Numbered from the stretch's first letter, positions 49,287-58,722 are shown. The stretch is 64,000 nucleotides of DNA from Pandoraea sputorum (GCF_000814845.2 NZ_CP010431.2:558001-622000), one strand, 5' to 3'. Numbers and translations are program-made. Notes: a model not told the origin generated them from the letters alone.

Positions 49287-49623
49287 GCACGTCGCCGCGC
49301 CCGCATGCACACGTGTGCCTTAGGTCGCCACAGCACGCCACACGTCGCCAAGACGCCTTTCGCCCCCTGAACATCTCTCCAGCCAAACGCGCCGCGAGGG
49401 GCTTGTCGCACGGCCTTATGCGGTGGTTTCTCCTGTCGATACGTGTTCGTCAGGATGCCAAAAATATGTAGACAAAGTTGGCCGATGGGACCGACGGCGC
49501 CTGCGCATCATGTCACCCATCCTGACGTCATCAGCTTTTCTCCGGCACGTTGCATCGCCCCGAAAACGTTGCCAAGCCATTGAACAAATAAGGGTTTTGG
49601 CCGTACGGAAAAAAGCTGATCGA

Positions 49624-49657
49624 TTGTCACTGTCTTGTCATCCGCACTTTTTAGACT
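49624..49657 (+). promoter_or_regulatory. Pho box and promoter of phnCDE
   Basis: Two 7-base repeats TTGTCAC and TTGTCAT separated by four bases (49624-49641) match the PhoB consensus CTGTCAT-N4-CTGTCAY at 12 of 14 repeat positions by eye. Exactly ten bases further is TAGACT (49652-49657, 4/6 match to TATAAT), the spacing expected of PhoB-activated promoters, where the Pho box replaces the -35. Phosphate starvation should switch on phnCDE. Confidence 0.8.
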
Positions 49658-49665
49658 GCGTTCAC

Positions 49666-49688
49666 TTTTGGCACAAATTGCCACAAAA
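49666..49688. promoter_or_regulatory. Palindrome at the predicted phnC transcript start
   Basis: TTTTGGCA, five bases, then TGCCACAAAA: TGGCA/TGCCA arms with nearly symmetric T and A flanks. It begins about nine bases after the -10 hexamer, so it covers the likely +1 region, a typical repressor position. It differs from the palindrome near phnF, so the binding protein is unknown. Confidence 0.5.
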
Positions 49689-49784
49689 CAGCTAGTCGGG
49701 CGACGCGAGCGACAACGCCTCAAGGAGGACGTCGCGAGTCATAGAGCATCGGGGCCGACCGGCGATCTGACTCACAGGTGAACC

Positions 49785-50654
49785 GTGGACGAAGCGATTC
49801 GAATCGAGCGACTGACCAAGACTTTCGGGAGCCGCCGCGCACTCGACGAAGTAGCGCTCAAAGTCATGCCGGGCGAAATGATCGCCCTGATCGGGGCCTC
49901 CGGCTCGGGCAAGTCGACGCTGATGCGTCACATTGCAGGCTTTGTACCGGCCGACCAGCAGCCGGGCAGCATCGAAATTCTGGGTCGTCCGATTCAGCGC
50001 GACGGCCGCATCGTGCGCGAAGTGCGTCAGATTCGCCGCGACATCGGCTTCGTCTTCCAGCAATTCAATCTGGTGGGCCGCCTGCCGGTCATCACCAACG
50101 TACTCACGGGTCTGCTGGCCCGCGTGCCGCTGTGGCGCAGCCTGATGTTCCGCTTCACGACGGCAGAGCGTCAGGCCGCCCTCGCGGCGCTGGCGGAAGT
50201 CGGCATCGCCGATTTTGCTTTCCAGCGCGCCAGCACGCTCTCGGGCGGTCAGCAACAGCGCGCAGCCCTCGCACGCACGCTTGTGCAGGGCGCCAAGATC
50301 ATTCTCGCGGACGAGCCGATTGCGTCGCTCGATCCGGAATCGGCGCGCAAGGTCATGGACATGCTCGCGCGCATGAACCGCGATCACAAACTGACGGTGG
50401 TCGTCTCGCTGCACCAGGTGGACGTTGCCATGCGCTACTGCGTGCGCACGGTGGCGCTGCATCAGGGCCGCGTGGTGTACGACGGCCCGTCTTCGGCGCT
50501 CACGCCGGACCTGCTGCGCCGTCTGTATGGCGTGCAGGCAGGCGAACTGCTGAACGAAAACTCGGAAGATTCCGAAGCGTCGACGACCGGCGAAGCGAAG
50601 CCGGCCGACGCGCAAGCCCCATTCCTCACCTCGATGTCCCTAAGCCTCACTTAA
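49785..50654 (+). CDS. phnC: Phosphonate ABC transporter ATP-binding protein PhnC
   Basis: Energises phosphonate uptake through PhnE with PhnD as binding protein. The 289-residue ATPase has Walker [11 protein letters not shown]-loop [14 protein letters not shown], signature [14 protein letters not shown], Walker [15 protein letters not shown] and switch His in [11 protein letters not shown]; the FNLV segment after the Q-loop is typical of PhnC. The start is GTG 49785 with AGGTGA just upstream. About 30 C-terminal residues are an extension. It is first in phnC-phnD-phnE, under the Pho box. Confidence 0.95.
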   Translation: MDEAIRIERLTKTFGSRRALDEVALKVMPGEMIALIGASGSGKSTLMRHIAGFVPADQQPGSIEILGRPIQRDGRIVREVRQIRRDIGFVFQQFNLVGRLPVITNVLTGLLARVPLWRSLMFRFTTAERQAALAALAEVGIADFAFQRASTLSGGQQQRAALARTLVQGAKIILADEPIASLDPESARKVMDMLARMNRDHKLTVVVSLHQVDVAMRYCVRTVALHQGRVVYDGPSSALTPDLLRRLYGVQAGELLNENSEDSEASTTGEAKPADAQAPFLTSMSLSLT

Positions 50655-50681
50655 GTCCTATCTGACCAGGAGCTTGCTCTC

Positions 50682-51650
50682 ATGAAACTGTGGAAAACCC
50701 TGCTGGCCGGCGCGGCCATGTTCGCCTCGGTAGCGGCGGCACACGCGCAGGAAATCAACTTCGGCATCATCTCGACGGATTCCAGCGCAGCCCTGCGTCA
50801 ACGCTGGCAGCCGCTGATCGACGATATGGAGAAACAAACGGGCATCAAGGTGACCCCGTTCTTCGCCACCGACTACGCCGGCGTGATCGAAGGCATGCGC
50901 TTCAACAAAGTGCAGCTCGCATGGATGGGCAACAAGGGCGCGATGGAAGCCGTCGACCGCTCGCAAGGCGAAGTCTTCGCCAAGATCATGTACGCCGACG
51001 GCACCGAGGGCTACTACTCGCTGCTGATCTCGAACGCATCGAGCCCGTACAAGACGCTCGACGACGTGATCAAGAACGGCAAGAAGATCAATTTCGGTCT
51101 GGGCGATCCGACGTCGACGTCGGGCACGCTGGTGCCGGGTTACTACGTGTTCGCGAAGAACAACATCGACCCGCGCACGTACTTCAAGACGGCACGTAGC
51201 TCGAACCACGGCGCCAACCTGATGGCGGTGATCAACAATCAGGTCGACGTCGCGACGAACAACACCGAAGAGCTCAACAAGCTCGAAGCCACGCAGCTGG
51301 AGAAGGCCAAGCTGGTGCACGTGATCTGGAAGTCGCCGCTGATTCCGTCGGATCCGCTGCTGTGGCGCAAGGACCTGCCGGACGGCACGAAGAAGAAGAT
51401 CCGCGATTTCTTCCTCTCCTACGGCAAGGACGCGCACGAGAAGGAAGTGCTGAAGAACATCTACAACTACGGCGGTTTCCGCGCGTCGTCGGATGCTCAG
51501 CTGCTGCCGATCCGTCAGCTCGAACTGTTCAAGCAGAAGGTGCAGCTCGAGTCGGACGCCAACATCGACGCCGCCAAGAAGAAGACGCAACTGGCTGAGC
51601 TCGACGGCAAGCTGGCAGCACTCGACAAAGAGCTGAACAAGACGAAGTAA
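50682..51650 (+). CDS. phnD: Phosphonate ABC transporter periplasmic binding protein PhnD
   Basis: Captures phosphonates such as 2-aminoethylphosphonate in the periplasm. The 322-residue protein has a signal peptide cut after AHA, then EINFGIISTDSSAALRQRW, a FFATDYAGVIEGMRFNKVQ segment and DPTSTSGTLVPGYYVF, all characteristic of the PhnD family, in which Ser/Thr and Tyr residues bind the phosphonate group. The last 60 residues are Lys/Gln/Leu rich and probably helical. It starts 28 bases after phnC. Confidence 0.95.
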   Translation: MKLWKTLLAGAAMFASVAAAHAQEINFGIISTDSSAALRQRWQPLIDDMEKQTGIKVTPFFATDYAGVIEGMRFNKVQLAWMGNKGAMEAVDRSQGEVFAKIMYADGTEGYYSLLISNASSPYKTLDDVIKNGKKINFGLGDPTSTSGTLVPGYYVFAKNNIDPRTYFKTARSSNHGANLMAVINNQVDVATNNTEELNKLEATQLEKAKLVHVIWKSPLIPSDPLLWRKDLPDGTKKKIRDFFLSYGKDAHEKEVLKNIYNYGGFRASSDAQLLPIRQLELFKQKVQLESDANIDAAKKKTQLAELDGKLAALDKELNKTK

Positions 51651-51667
51651 GTAAGACGATTCAAGCG

Positions 51668-51698
51668 ATGGCGGGCCCGGGAGCCGGGTTCGCCATCT
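51668..51698 (+). other. Stable hairpin between phnD and phnE
   Basis: A 14-bp stem (51668-51681 with 51685-51698, two G-T pairs) with a three-base loop, starting 18 bases after the phnD stop. No T run follows. Such intercistronic hairpins often protect the upstream message and raise binding-protein over permease levels. Confidence 0.7.
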
Positions 51699-51758
51699 CC
51701 TTAGTTATACGAAATTTCGCCGGTGGTAGCTGCGCCGGTACGACACGTGGTACTCGAC

Positions 51759-52565
51759 ATGAACACCAGCGCATCAATCACTGCCAATGGCCGCCTGCCG
51801 GGCGAGCCGCCCAAGCGTTCGTGGCTGTCCCTGATCAGTTGGGGCATCTTCTTTCTGGTCCTGGTGTGGTCGTGGAGCGGCGCCGACATGCGTCCGCTCG
51901 ATCTGATTCGCGATTCCGGCAACATGAGCCAGTTTGCGCACGATTTTTTCCCACCTGACTTCCGCGACTGGCGTGTGTACGTCAACGAGATGCTCGTGAC
52001 GATTCACATTGCCGTGTGGGGGACGGCACTTGCTGTCGTCTGCTCGATTCCGATGGGTTTGCTCTCGGCGTCGAACATGGTGCCGGCGTGGGTGTATCAG
52101 CCGGTGCGTCGCGTGATGGACGCGTGCCGCGCGATTAACGAAATGGTTTTCGCGATGCTCTTCATCGTGGCGGTGGGTCTCGGGCCCTTCGCCGGTGTGC
52201 TCGCGCTGTGGGTGCACACGACGGGCACGCTCTCGAAGCTGTTCGCCGAGGCGGTCGAAGCGATCGACCCGCGTCCGGTGGAAGGCGTGCGCGCGACGGG
52301 CGCTCGCGCCATCGACGAAATCCTGTACGGCGTGCTGCCGCAGGTCATGCCGCTGTGGATCTCGTACACGCTGTACCGCTTCGAGTCGAACGTGCGTTCG
52401 GCATCGGTGGTCGGGATGGTGGGCGCAGGCGGCATCGGTGTAGTGCTCTACGAAGTGATTCGCAGCTTCCAGTACGCTCAGACGTGCGCGGTGATGGTGA
52501 TCATGGTGATCGTGGTGACGTGTATCGACGTCTTCTCGGCACGTGTGCGGAAGATGGTGATCTGA
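51759..52565 (+). CDS. phnE: Phosphonate ABC transporter permease PhnE
   Basis: Inner-membrane channel of the phosphonate transporter. The 268-residue protein has about six helices; recognisable parts are [21 protein letters not shown], the [20 protein letters not shown] segment, [16 protein letters not shown] (the loop contacting the ATPase) and [17 protein letters not shown] chose ATG 51759; in-frame GTG 51723 and 51747 are possible, and none has a strong ribosome binding site. It ends the phnCDE unit, before a strong hairpin. Confidence 0.93.
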   Translation: MNTSASITANGRLPGEPPKRSWLSLISWGIFFLVLVWSWSGADMRPLDLIRDSGNMSQFAHDFFPPDFRDWRVYVNEMLVTIHIAVWGTALAVVCSIPMGLLSASNMVPAWVYQPVRRVMDACRAINEMVFAMLFIVAVGLGPFAGVLALWVHTTGTLSKLFAEAVEAIDPRPVEGVRATGARAIDEILYGVLPQVMPLWISYTLYRFESNVRSASVVGMVGAGGIGVVLYEVIRSFQYAQTCAVMVIMVIVVTCIDVFSARVRKMVI

Positions 52566-52615
52566 CGTAGCGATTGTCGGTGCAGTAGCAGTATGCAGTG
52601 TGGACGATGTGGAAC

Positions 52616-52648
52616 AGAGAGAGGGCGCTTCGGCGCCCTCTCTCTTTT
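52616..52648. terminator. Terminator between phnE and phnM (UUCG loop)
   Basis: A perfect 13-bp inverted repeat (52616-52628 with 52633-52645) closed by an extra-stable TTCG tetraloop with C-G closing pair, followed by TTT. It separates the convergent phnCDE and phnG-M units, 51 bases after phnE and 23 bases after the phnM stop. Confidence 0.87.
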
Positions 52649-52670
52649 CAATGATGCAACCGATTCGCCA

Positions 52671-53816
52671 TCAAGCGATCCGCTGCCCTACCATATAAGT
52701 CTCGCGCGGAATCGGCGGCATGCCGGGGCGCACGGCCACGCGCACCATATCGGCACGCAGGCCCGGCTTGATGCCGCCACGATCCGTGAGGCCCGCCGAC
52801 TGCGCCGGATTCCACGACACCGTGCGCATGGCCTTCGAGAGCGTCCAGCCGCAGTCGGCGTGATCGTTGTGCAACTGGAACGCCGCTTGCAGCAAACTCG
52901 CCGGGACATAGTCCGACGACAGAATGTCGAGCACATCTTCACGCGCCAATTCCGCTGCCGCCACATTGCCCGAGTGCGAACCGCCACGCACCACGTTCGG
53001 TGCCCCCATGATCACGCCAATCGACTTGTCGTGCGCGGCACGCGCGGCGACCAGCGTCGTCGGAAATTCCGACAGCGCCACACCGTCGCGCTGCGCTTCT
53101 TCCACGTGTTCGAGCGATGTGTCGTCGTGGCTTGCGAGCGGCAAGCCGCGCGCACGGCTCATCTCCACGATGGAGCGACGATGCGGAATCGCATACCTTT
53201 CCTGCTGCGCGCGCAGATCGGCCAGCATGGCTTCCCACTGCGCGTCAGGCACCTTGCCGTTGCGCTCGTGATACTGACGATGCAGCACCGGGTCGTGCCA
53301 CTGACGCTGACCCGGCGTGTGATCCATCACCGACACAAGACGCAGCAGCGGGTGATCGCACATGTTGGCGAACGTGTCGGCCGCGTCCTGCGTCGCAATT
53401 TCGCAGCGCAGATGCAGGAAGTGGTCTGCACGGAACAGCCCCGCTTCGATGGTGTCGAGCAGTGCCTGACCACACTCGGCCTGCAGCTTGCGACTGCGTA
53501 GACCCGACGCGTCGCGCTCGCCGATGACCAGCGAGTCGAACACCGTCGTGATACCGGCGGCGGCGACTTGTGCATCGTGAATCGCAAACGCGGCGTGCGT
53601 GTTCCAGTAGACGCCCGGGCGCGGTGCGAGGTGCTTCTCCAGATTGTCGGTATGCAACTCGACAAGCCCAGGCACCAGATAATCGCCTTCCCAGTCGACG
53701 GCTTCAGTGGACTGCGTCGTCCCTTCCTCCACCGAGTGGATGAGACCCTCGCGGACCTCGACCACGCCGGTGAAGGTCGTGTCGGGCGTGACGATGCGAG
53801 CGTTCTTGATAAGCAT
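52671..53816 (-). CDS. phnM: Alpha-D-ribose 1-methylphosphonate 5-triphosphate diphosphatase PhnM
   Basis: Removes pyrophosphate from the phosphonate-ribose triphosphate before C-P cleavage. The 381-residue amidohydrolase-superfamily protein has the metal motif ELHTDNLEKH (about residues 53-62), FDSLVIGERD and the SHDDTSLEHV segment with further ligands, close in length to E. coli PhnM (378). It is the last gene of phnG-H-I-J-K-L-M and begins 18 bases after the phnL stop. Confidence 0.95.
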   Translation of the reverse strand: MLIKNARIVTPDTTFTGVVEVREGLIHSVEEGTTQSTEAVDWEGDYLVPGLVELHTDNLEKHLAPRPGVYWNTHAAFAIHDAQVAAAGITTVFDSLVIGERDASGLRSRKLQAECGQALLDTIEAGLFRADHFLHLRCEIATQDAADTFANMCDHPLLRLVSVMDHTPGQRQWHDPVLHRQYHERNGKVPDAQWEAMLADLRAQQERYAIPHRRSIVEMSRARGLPLASHDDTSLEHVEEAQRDGVALSEFPTTLVAARAAHDKSIGVIMGAPNVVRGGSHSGNVAAAELAREDVLDILSSDYVPASLLQAAFQLHNDHADCGWTLSKAMRTVSWNPAQSAGLTDRGGIKPGLRADMVRVAVRPGMPPIPRETYMVGQRIA

Positions 53817-53834
53817 GGACAGACTCCGGGGGGA

Positions 53835-54623
53835 TCAATGTGCGGGGCGAAGCACCGGACGCATGGCGAGCGTTCGCGTCGCCACTTCGTCGCGGGTCGC
53901 CTCGTCGTGGAAGATGCCCACGATGGCGCTCCCCGCTGCACGGGCTTCGGTAATCAGTTGCGAGACCACGGCGCGGTTCTGCGCGTCCAGCGACGCCGTC
54001 GGCTCGTCGAGCAGCAGCACCGGCGCGGCGGCGATCAGTCCGCGCGCGATGTTGATGCGTTGCTGTTCGCCGCCGGAGAACGTCGCCGGGGCGAGCGACC
54101 AGAGACGCTCGGGGATGTTCAGACGCGCGAGCAGATCGCGCGCTCGGCCGGCTGCGTCGGCGTCGCCGTGACCCAGACGTCGCAGCGGCTCCGCCACGAT
54201 GTCGAGCGTGGTGACGCGCGGAATCACACGCAGAAACTGGCTGACGTAGCCGAGCGTGGTGCGTCGCACGGAGAGCACTTCGCGGGCGGTCGCGGTCGTC
54301 AGATCGACCCAGTGCTCGCCCTGACCGGCGTCGTGACGGATCTCGATGCGGCCTTCGCCCGCGAGGTAGTTGCCGTACAGACAACGCAGCAGCGTGCTCT
54401 TGCCCGAGCCCGAGGGGCCGACGAGCGCCACGCATTCGCCGCGTCGCACCGTGAGGTCGACACCTTCGAGTGCCGGAATCGCTGCGCCGCCTTGCGCGTG
54501 CAGACGGAAGGTCTTGTGCAGACCTTGTGCGCGCAGCATGACGTCGTCTTCGCGCGTGCCCAGCGTAAGTGCCGCGCCGCTGAGCGACGTTGCAGACGTA
54601 GTAAGGTTCGTTCCGGAGTTCAT
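53835..54623 (-). CDS. phnL: C-P lyase complex ATPase-like subunit PhnL
   Basis: ABC-type ATPase that associates with the C-P lyase core; no permease partner. The 262-residue protein has Walker [25 protein letters not shown], signature [15 protein letters not shown] and Walker [14 protein letters not shown], and the switch His in IFHDEAT. The N-terminus has about 25 extra residues before the ATPase domain relative to E. coli PhnL. It overlaps phnK by 4 bp (ATGA). Confidence 0.94.
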   Translation of the reverse strand: MNSGTNLTTSATSLSGAALTLGTREDDVMLRAQGLHKTFRLHAQGGAAIPALEGVDLTVRRGECVALVGPSGSGKSTLLRCLYGNYLAGEGRIEIRHDAGQGEHWVDLTTATAREVLSVRRTTLGYVSQFLRVIPRVTTLDIVAEPLRRLGHGDADAAGRARDLLARLNIPERLWSLAPATFSGGEQQRINIARGLIAAAPVLLLDEPTASLDAQNRAVVSQLITEARAAGSAIVGIFHDEATRDEVATRTLAMRPVLRPAH

Positions 54624-55444
54624 ACGGGCAGTACCGAGGAAACCAGCAGTTGCGTGTAGGGATGTTGCGGGTCGTCGAGGACCTGGTCGGTCAGCCCGGC
54701 TTCGACCACACGCCCTGCCTGCATGACGATCAGGCGATGCGCGATGAGTCGCGCCACGCCGATATCGTGCGTGACGATGATGGCGGCAAGATGAAGGCGC
54801 TCTACGAGCGAGCGCAGCAGGTCCAGCAGACGGGCTTGCACCGAGACGTCGAGTCCGGCGGTCGGCTCGTCCATGAACACGAGACGCGGCTCGGTCACGA
54901 GGTTGCGGGCGATTTGCAGACGCTGCTGCATGCCCCCGGAGAACGCACCGGGCATCTCGTCCACGCGCGCAGGATCGAGTTCGACCTGCGCCATCCAGTG
55001 ACGGGCCTTCTCGCGGATATCGCCAAAGTGACGCGCACCGACCGCCATCAGACGGTCGCCGATGTTGCCGCCTGCCGACACGTTCATGCGCAGCCCGTCA
55101 CGCGGGTTTTGTTCGACGAACCCCCACTCGGTGCGAAGCAGACGACGCTTGTGCGCTTCGTCCAGGGCGCTCAGGTCGTGCAGCACGCCGTCGGTGCCGC
55201 GATAGTGGAGCGATCCGGCGTCGATCTCGTGCCGCAGGGCCAGCGCGTTAAGCAGCGTCGATTTGCCCGAGCCGGATTCGCCGACCACGCACACCACTTC
55301 ACCGGGCCACAGATCGAAGCTCACGTCGGCGCAGCCGATGCGATCGCCGTAGTGCTTGCCGAGTCCCGTCACGCGAAGCAGCGGTTCGTCGAGCGGTGCC
55401 GTATGACGTTCGACCGGTCGCATGGAATCCATCACGGCGTTCAT
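54620..55444 (-). CDS. phnK: C-P lyase complex ATPase-like subunit PhnK
   Basis: ABC-type ATPase that binds the PhnGHIJ core and is needed for C-P lyase function in vivo. The 274-residue protein has Walker [10 protein letters not shown], the PhnK-type [11 protein letters not shown] after the Q-loop, signature [15 protein letters not shown], Walker [15 protein letters not shown] and [13 protein letters not shown] 55444 (MNAVMDS) overlaps the phnJ stop by 4 bp, and its end overlaps phnL by 4 bp. Confidence 0.95.
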   Translation of the reverse strand: MNAVMDSMRPVERHTAPLDEPLLRVTGLGKHYGDRIGCADVSFDLWPGEVVCVVGESGSGKSTLLNALALRHEIDAGSLHYRGTDGVLHDLSALDEAHKRRLLRTEWGFVEQNPRDGLRMNVSAGGNIGDRLMAVGARHFGDIREKARHWMAQVELDPARVDEMPGAFSGGMQQRLQIARNLVTEPRLVFMDEPTAGLDVSVQARLLDLLRSLVERLHLAAIIVTHDIGVARLIAHRLIVMQAGRVVEAGLTDQVLDDPQHPYTQLLVSSVLPV

Positions 55445-56367
55445 GCGCGCTCCTTCGCGGCGTGCGCCACATCTGCCATGTTCGCGGACGTGCGCTCGCC
55501 GCAGTAATCGCTGTCCGAACACACGTACATGCGCGTGCCTTCGTCGTCGGTGATGACTTCGTCCAGGAAGCTGTCGGTCGCGCCGCACAGCGCGCAATGC
55601 GCGTCCCATTTCTGGATTTCGAACGGGTAGTCGTCGAAGTCGAGACTCTCGACCGACGTGTACGGCGGAATCGCGTACAGACGTCGTTCGCGTCCCGCAC
55701 CGAAGAGTTGCAGCGCCGGATTCATATGCAGCTTGGGGTTGTCGAATTTCGGAATCGGGGAGGGCGACATCAGATAGCGTCCGTTGACGATGACCGGGTA
55801 GTCGTAAGTCGTCGCAATCGCGCCGTGACGCACGATGTCCTCGTACAGGCGCACGCGCATCAGGCCGTATTCACCGAGCGCATGCAGCTTGCGCGATTCA
55901 ACGATGCGCGGCTCCAGACGGAACATCGGTTCGGGCATCGGCACCTGAAACACGAGGATCTGGCCGTCGTGCAGCGAGACTTCGGGAATGCGGTGGCGTG
56001 TCTGGATAACGGTTGCCTCCGACGTCTTCGTCGTGGTGGCGACACCGGCCGTGCGCGCAAAGAAGCGACGGATGTTCACGGCGTTGGTCGTGTCGTCCGC
56101 GCCCTGATCGATGACCTTGAGCGTGTCGTCGGCCCCGATCACGGCGGCGCTGACCTGAATCCCGCCGGTGCCCCAGCCATAGGGCAGCGGCATTTCACGG
56201 CTGCCGAACGGCACCTGATAGCCGGGGATGGCCACGGCCTTGAGCAGGCTGCGGCGGATCATGCGCTTGGTGTGTTCGTCGAGGAACGCGAAGTTGTAGC
56301 CGTCGGCCGTGGCGACGCTGGCCGCAGACGGTTGGGGAGTGTCTTGCAACGTGGCGGCGTCGTTCAT
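55441..56367 (-). CDS. phnJ: C-P lyase catalytic subunit PhnJ (radical SAM)
   Basis: Cleaves the carbon-phosphorus bond using a [4Fe-4S] cluster and S-adenosylmethionine. The 308-residue protein contains YNFAFLDEHTKRMIRRSLLKA, PLPYGWGTGG, and the unusual C-terminal Cys cluster CALCG...VCSDSDYC (about residues 262-294), which supplies the iron-sulfur and radical Cys residues in this family. ATG 56367 (MNDAATL) overlaps phnI's stop by 4 bp. The N-terminus is about 20 residues longer than in E. coli. Confidence 0.97.
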   Translation of the reverse strand: MNDAATLQDTPQPSAASVATADGYNFAFLDEHTKRMIRRSLLKAVAIPGYQVPFGSREMPLPYGWGTGGIQVSAAVIGADDTLKVIDQGADDTTNAVNIRRFFARTAGVATTTKTSEATVIQTRHRIPEVSLHDGQILVFQVPMPEPMFRLEPRIVESRKLHALGEYGLMRVRLYEDIVRHGAIATTYDYPVIVNGRYLMSPSPIPKFDNPKLHMNPALQLFGAGRERRLYAIPPYTSVESLDFDDYPFEIQKWDAHCALCGATDSFLDEVITDDEGTRMYVCSDSDYCGERTSANMADVAHAAKERA

Positions 56368-57596
56368 GCGGCCTCCTGAGAGTTCTGAGCAGCGGGGGCA
56401 GTGGCGTCGTCGCTCACTTGCTTGCCGGATGTCGCGTATTTCGCGGCGTGCTCGGCGCGCAGACGGCGCACCAGTTCCAGCTCGGCCTGGAAGTCGACGT
56501 AGTGCGGCAGCTTCAAGTGCTGCACGAAGCCCGACGCCTCGACGTTGTCGCTGTGATAAAGCACGAATTCCTGTTGCTGCGCGGGCGAGGTGGCTTCGTC
56601 GCCCAGCTCGTTCGTGCGCAGTGCGCGGTCGACGAGCGACATGGCCATCGCCTTGCGCTCGTTGTGGCCGAACGCCAGTCCGTAGCCCTGCGTGAACTGC
56701 GGCGGGGTGTCCTGATTGCCACCGAACTGCGTGACCATCTGGCACTCCGTCACGGCGATCTCGCCGATGTCGATGGCGAAGCCGAGTTCTTCCGGTTCGA
56801 TCTCGATGGACACCTGACCCAGACGGATTTCGCCCGCGAACGGGTGATCGTTGCCGTAGCCGCGTTGCGTGGAGTAGCCGAGCGCGAGCAGGAAGCCTTC
56901 GTCGCCGCGTGCGAGGTTCTGCAACCGCGCCGTGCGCGACGCTGGCGTGAAGAGCGGCGAGTGCACGAGGTCGTGCGGCTCGGGGTCGGCGCCGTCGGTG
57001 TTCAGCGGTTCGAGCAAGCCGTCGCGCTTCATGATGTCGGTGACGCGCGTGGTGGCCGCGATGGGCGGCACGTCCGGGATCTGAGTGGCGGCGCTCGGCT
57101 GCGGTGCTGCGGTCGGTGCGGCGTTCGTGCGAAGTTCGCCAGCGAGCGGCGCATGCATCGCAGCGTCTGACGTCTCGCCTTCAAGACCTTCCGCCAGCAA
57201 CGCGAAGTCCAGCAGACGCTGCGTGTAGTCGTACGTTGCCCCCAGCACCTGGCCACCGGGCACGTCCTTGAACGTGGCCGAGATGCGGCGCGACAGTCGC
57301 ATCGACGCTGTATCGATCGGCTTCGTGGTGCCCAGACGTGGCAACGTCGTGCGGTAGGCACGCAGCAGAAAGATCGCTTCGACCAGATCGCCTGATGCCT
57401 GTTTGATGGCCAGCGCCGCGAGCGTTTCGTCGTACAACGCGCCTTCGCTCATCACGCGCGAGACCGCGAGACGCATCTGTTCGCGAATTTGCGTGACGGT
57501 GAGCGCGGGGATGTCGGGATTGCCGCGTCGCGCCTTGGCGAGCAGGTCCCAGGATTGTTCGATGGCGCGCTCGCCACCTTTGACTGCGACGTACAT
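56364..57596 (-). CDS. phnI: C-P lyase core subunit PhnI (nucleosidase)
   Basis: With PhnG, PhnH and PhnL, PhnI displaces adenine from ATP by phosphonate, forming ribose 1-phosphonate 5-triphosphate. The 410-residue protein begins MYVAVKGGERAIEQSW, with SRVMSEGALYDETLAALAIKQ and FLLRAYRTTLPRLG, and ends with an Ala-rich tail. It is longer than E. coli PhnI (354) owing to an Ala/Pro/Thr-rich insertion near residues 150-180 and the tail. GGAGG precedes ATG 57596 by seven bases. It overlaps phnH by one base. Confidence 0.95.
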   Translation of the reverse strand: MYVAVKGGERAIEQSWDLLAKARRGNPDIPALTVTQIREQMRLAVSRVMSEGALYDETLAALAIKQASGDLVEAIFLLRAYRTTLPRLGTTKPIDTASMRLSRRISATFKDVPGGQVLGATYDYTQRLLDFALLAEGLEGETSDAAMHAPLAGELRTNAAPTAAPQPSAATQIPDVPPIAATTRVTDIMKRDGLLEPLNTDGADPEPHDLVHSPLFTPASRTARLQNLARGDEGFLLALGYSTQRGYGNDHPFAGEIRLGQVSIEIEPEELGFAIDIGEIAVTECQMVTQFGGNQDTPPQFTQGYGLAFGHNERKAMAMSLVDRALRTNELGDEATSPAQQQEFVLYHSDNVEASGFVQHLKLPHYVDFQAELELVRRLRAEHAAKYATSGKQVSDDATAPAAQNSQEAA

Positions 57597-58228
57597 CAGC
57601 AAACCTCCACATGCGTGGTGCGCGGCAGCCCGAACACCGTGTCGCCAGCGGTGATCAACAGATCGAGACCGGCGGGAAAGCGCGGTGCGAGTGCGGCGCG
57701 TGCCTGCCAGAAGGCGGCATCCAGGCCACCGACGGTGACGTCCGCATGCGTCTGAACGCCCGGGCCACGCAAACGCAGATGCAGTCCGTCGCTGGTGTGT
57801 CCCACGCTCAGTGCGGGTACGTCGACGATCAGCGTGGCGCTGTGCTCCGGCGATTCGGCCGTGCCGAAGGCGAAGCGCTCAAGGGCCGGGCAACTGGCGG
57901 GATCGGTGAGCAGTGCGAATTGCGCGTGCGCAAGACCGGCTTCGCCGCTGAGCACCGGTGCACCTGTGTGAAAGCGCAGGGCACTGGCCACTTCGCCCAG
58001 CGGCGATTGCAGCCAGACGGGCGTCGTGGCGTCGGCCAGCGCGAGCAGCGTGGCGCGCGCGGCAACGCTGGCTTCGTCGCTATGAGCGAGACGTTGACCG
58101 ACCCGGCGCAACTGGCCGGGGCGGGCGAGCGCGTCGAGGACTGCGCGGAAGACGCCCTGAGCGTCGTGGACCGGATCGTCGAAACCGGGTTGCAGTGCCG
58201 ACCAGTCGGGCATGGTTGCCGTCAACAT
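57596..58228 (-). CDS. phnH: C-P lyase core subunit PhnH
   Basis: Core subunit of the PhnGHIJ complex with a PLP-transferase-like fold that has lost the cofactor. The 210-residue protein shows PGFDDPVHDAQGVFRAVLDALARPG near the N-terminus (read in two parts), and the C-terminal ITAGDTVFGLPRTTHVEV typical of PhnH. GGGAGG precedes ATG 58228 with six-base spacing, and the start immediately follows the phnG stop. Confidence 0.95.
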   Translation of the reverse strand: MLTATMPDWSALQPGFDDPVHDAQGVFRAVLDALARPGQLRRVGQRLAHSDEASVAARATLLALADATTPVWLQSPLGEVASALRFHTGAPVLSGEAGLAHAQFALLTDPASCPALERFAFGTAESPEHSATLIVDVPALSVGHTSDGLHLRLRGPGVQTHADVTVGGLDAAFWQARAALAPRFPAGLDLLITAGDTVFGLPRTTHVEVC

Positions 58229-58720
58229 TCAGGCCTCCCGGACCATGGTGAAGAACTCGACGCGGCTAGCGGCCACGTCGGCATCGTTCTGCGCTGCGGT
58301 CGCAGCCAGACGTTGAGAGATCGCCGCGAGCGGACCGGCGGCAAGCACGCCGCGGTGGTGCGGCATTTGCATCAGCGCGTCCAGGCGCGCCACACGCACG
58401 GCGCGCTCGGCGTCGCGGCCCAGCACATAGCCGGTGCCGACCACACCGTCCTGCTGACGCAGCGTGCAACGCGTGACGGTCGTCTCGCCGAGGTTGAAGC
58501 GGTCGCCGCTGCCGCCCACGCGGCCCTGCACCAGCACGAGGCCGGTCTGCGGGGCGCGCAGCCAGATGAATTGCGGAGCGTCGGGGCAACGGGCGATGGC
58601 GTCGTCGAGTTCGTCGCGCGTGGCGCGTGCAAACAAGGCTAGCCACCGGGCGCGGTCCGCCCTTTCCTGCGGGGCGGCGCCGTCCTCGTCACGGGCGGTG
58701 TCGGGAGATGTGATTGGCAT
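58229..58720 (-). CDS. phnG: C-P lyase core subunit PhnG
   Basis: Subunit of the PhnGHIJ core needed for nucleosidic attachment of phosphonate to ribose. The 163-residue protein has RARWLALFARATRDELD, WLRAPQTGLVLVQGRVGGSG, FNLGETTVTRCTLR and HHRGVLAAGPLAAIS; the ETTVTRC motif is characteristic of the family. The N-terminal 20 residues are an acidic extension. It is first in phnG-M, with a Pho-box promoter about 70 bases upstream and a palindrome in its leader. Confidence 0.95.
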   Translation of the reverse strand: MPITSPDTARDEDGAAPQERADRARWLALFARATRDELDDAIARCPDAPQFIWLRAPQTGLVLVQGRVGGSGDRFNLGETTVTRCTLRQQDGVVGTGYVLGRDAERAVRVARLDALMQMPHHRGVLAAGPLAAISQRLAATAAQNDADVAASRVEFFTMVREA

Positions 58721-58722
58721 AA

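Larger units (their letters stand above)
49250..49784. other. Intergenic region upstream of phnC
   Basis: About 535 bases with no convincing gene. It contains the TCAC tetranucleotide tract at 49261, the Pho box and -10-like hexamer at 49624-49657, and a TGGCA/TGCCA palindrome at 49666. An open frame across 49423-49695 has no ribosome binding site and resembles nothing I know. Confidence 0.6.

Noticed and set aside
49423..49695. 90-codon + strand open frame in the phnC upstream region
   Set aside because: No ribosome binding site, no recognisable sequence, and it covers the Pho box promoter.
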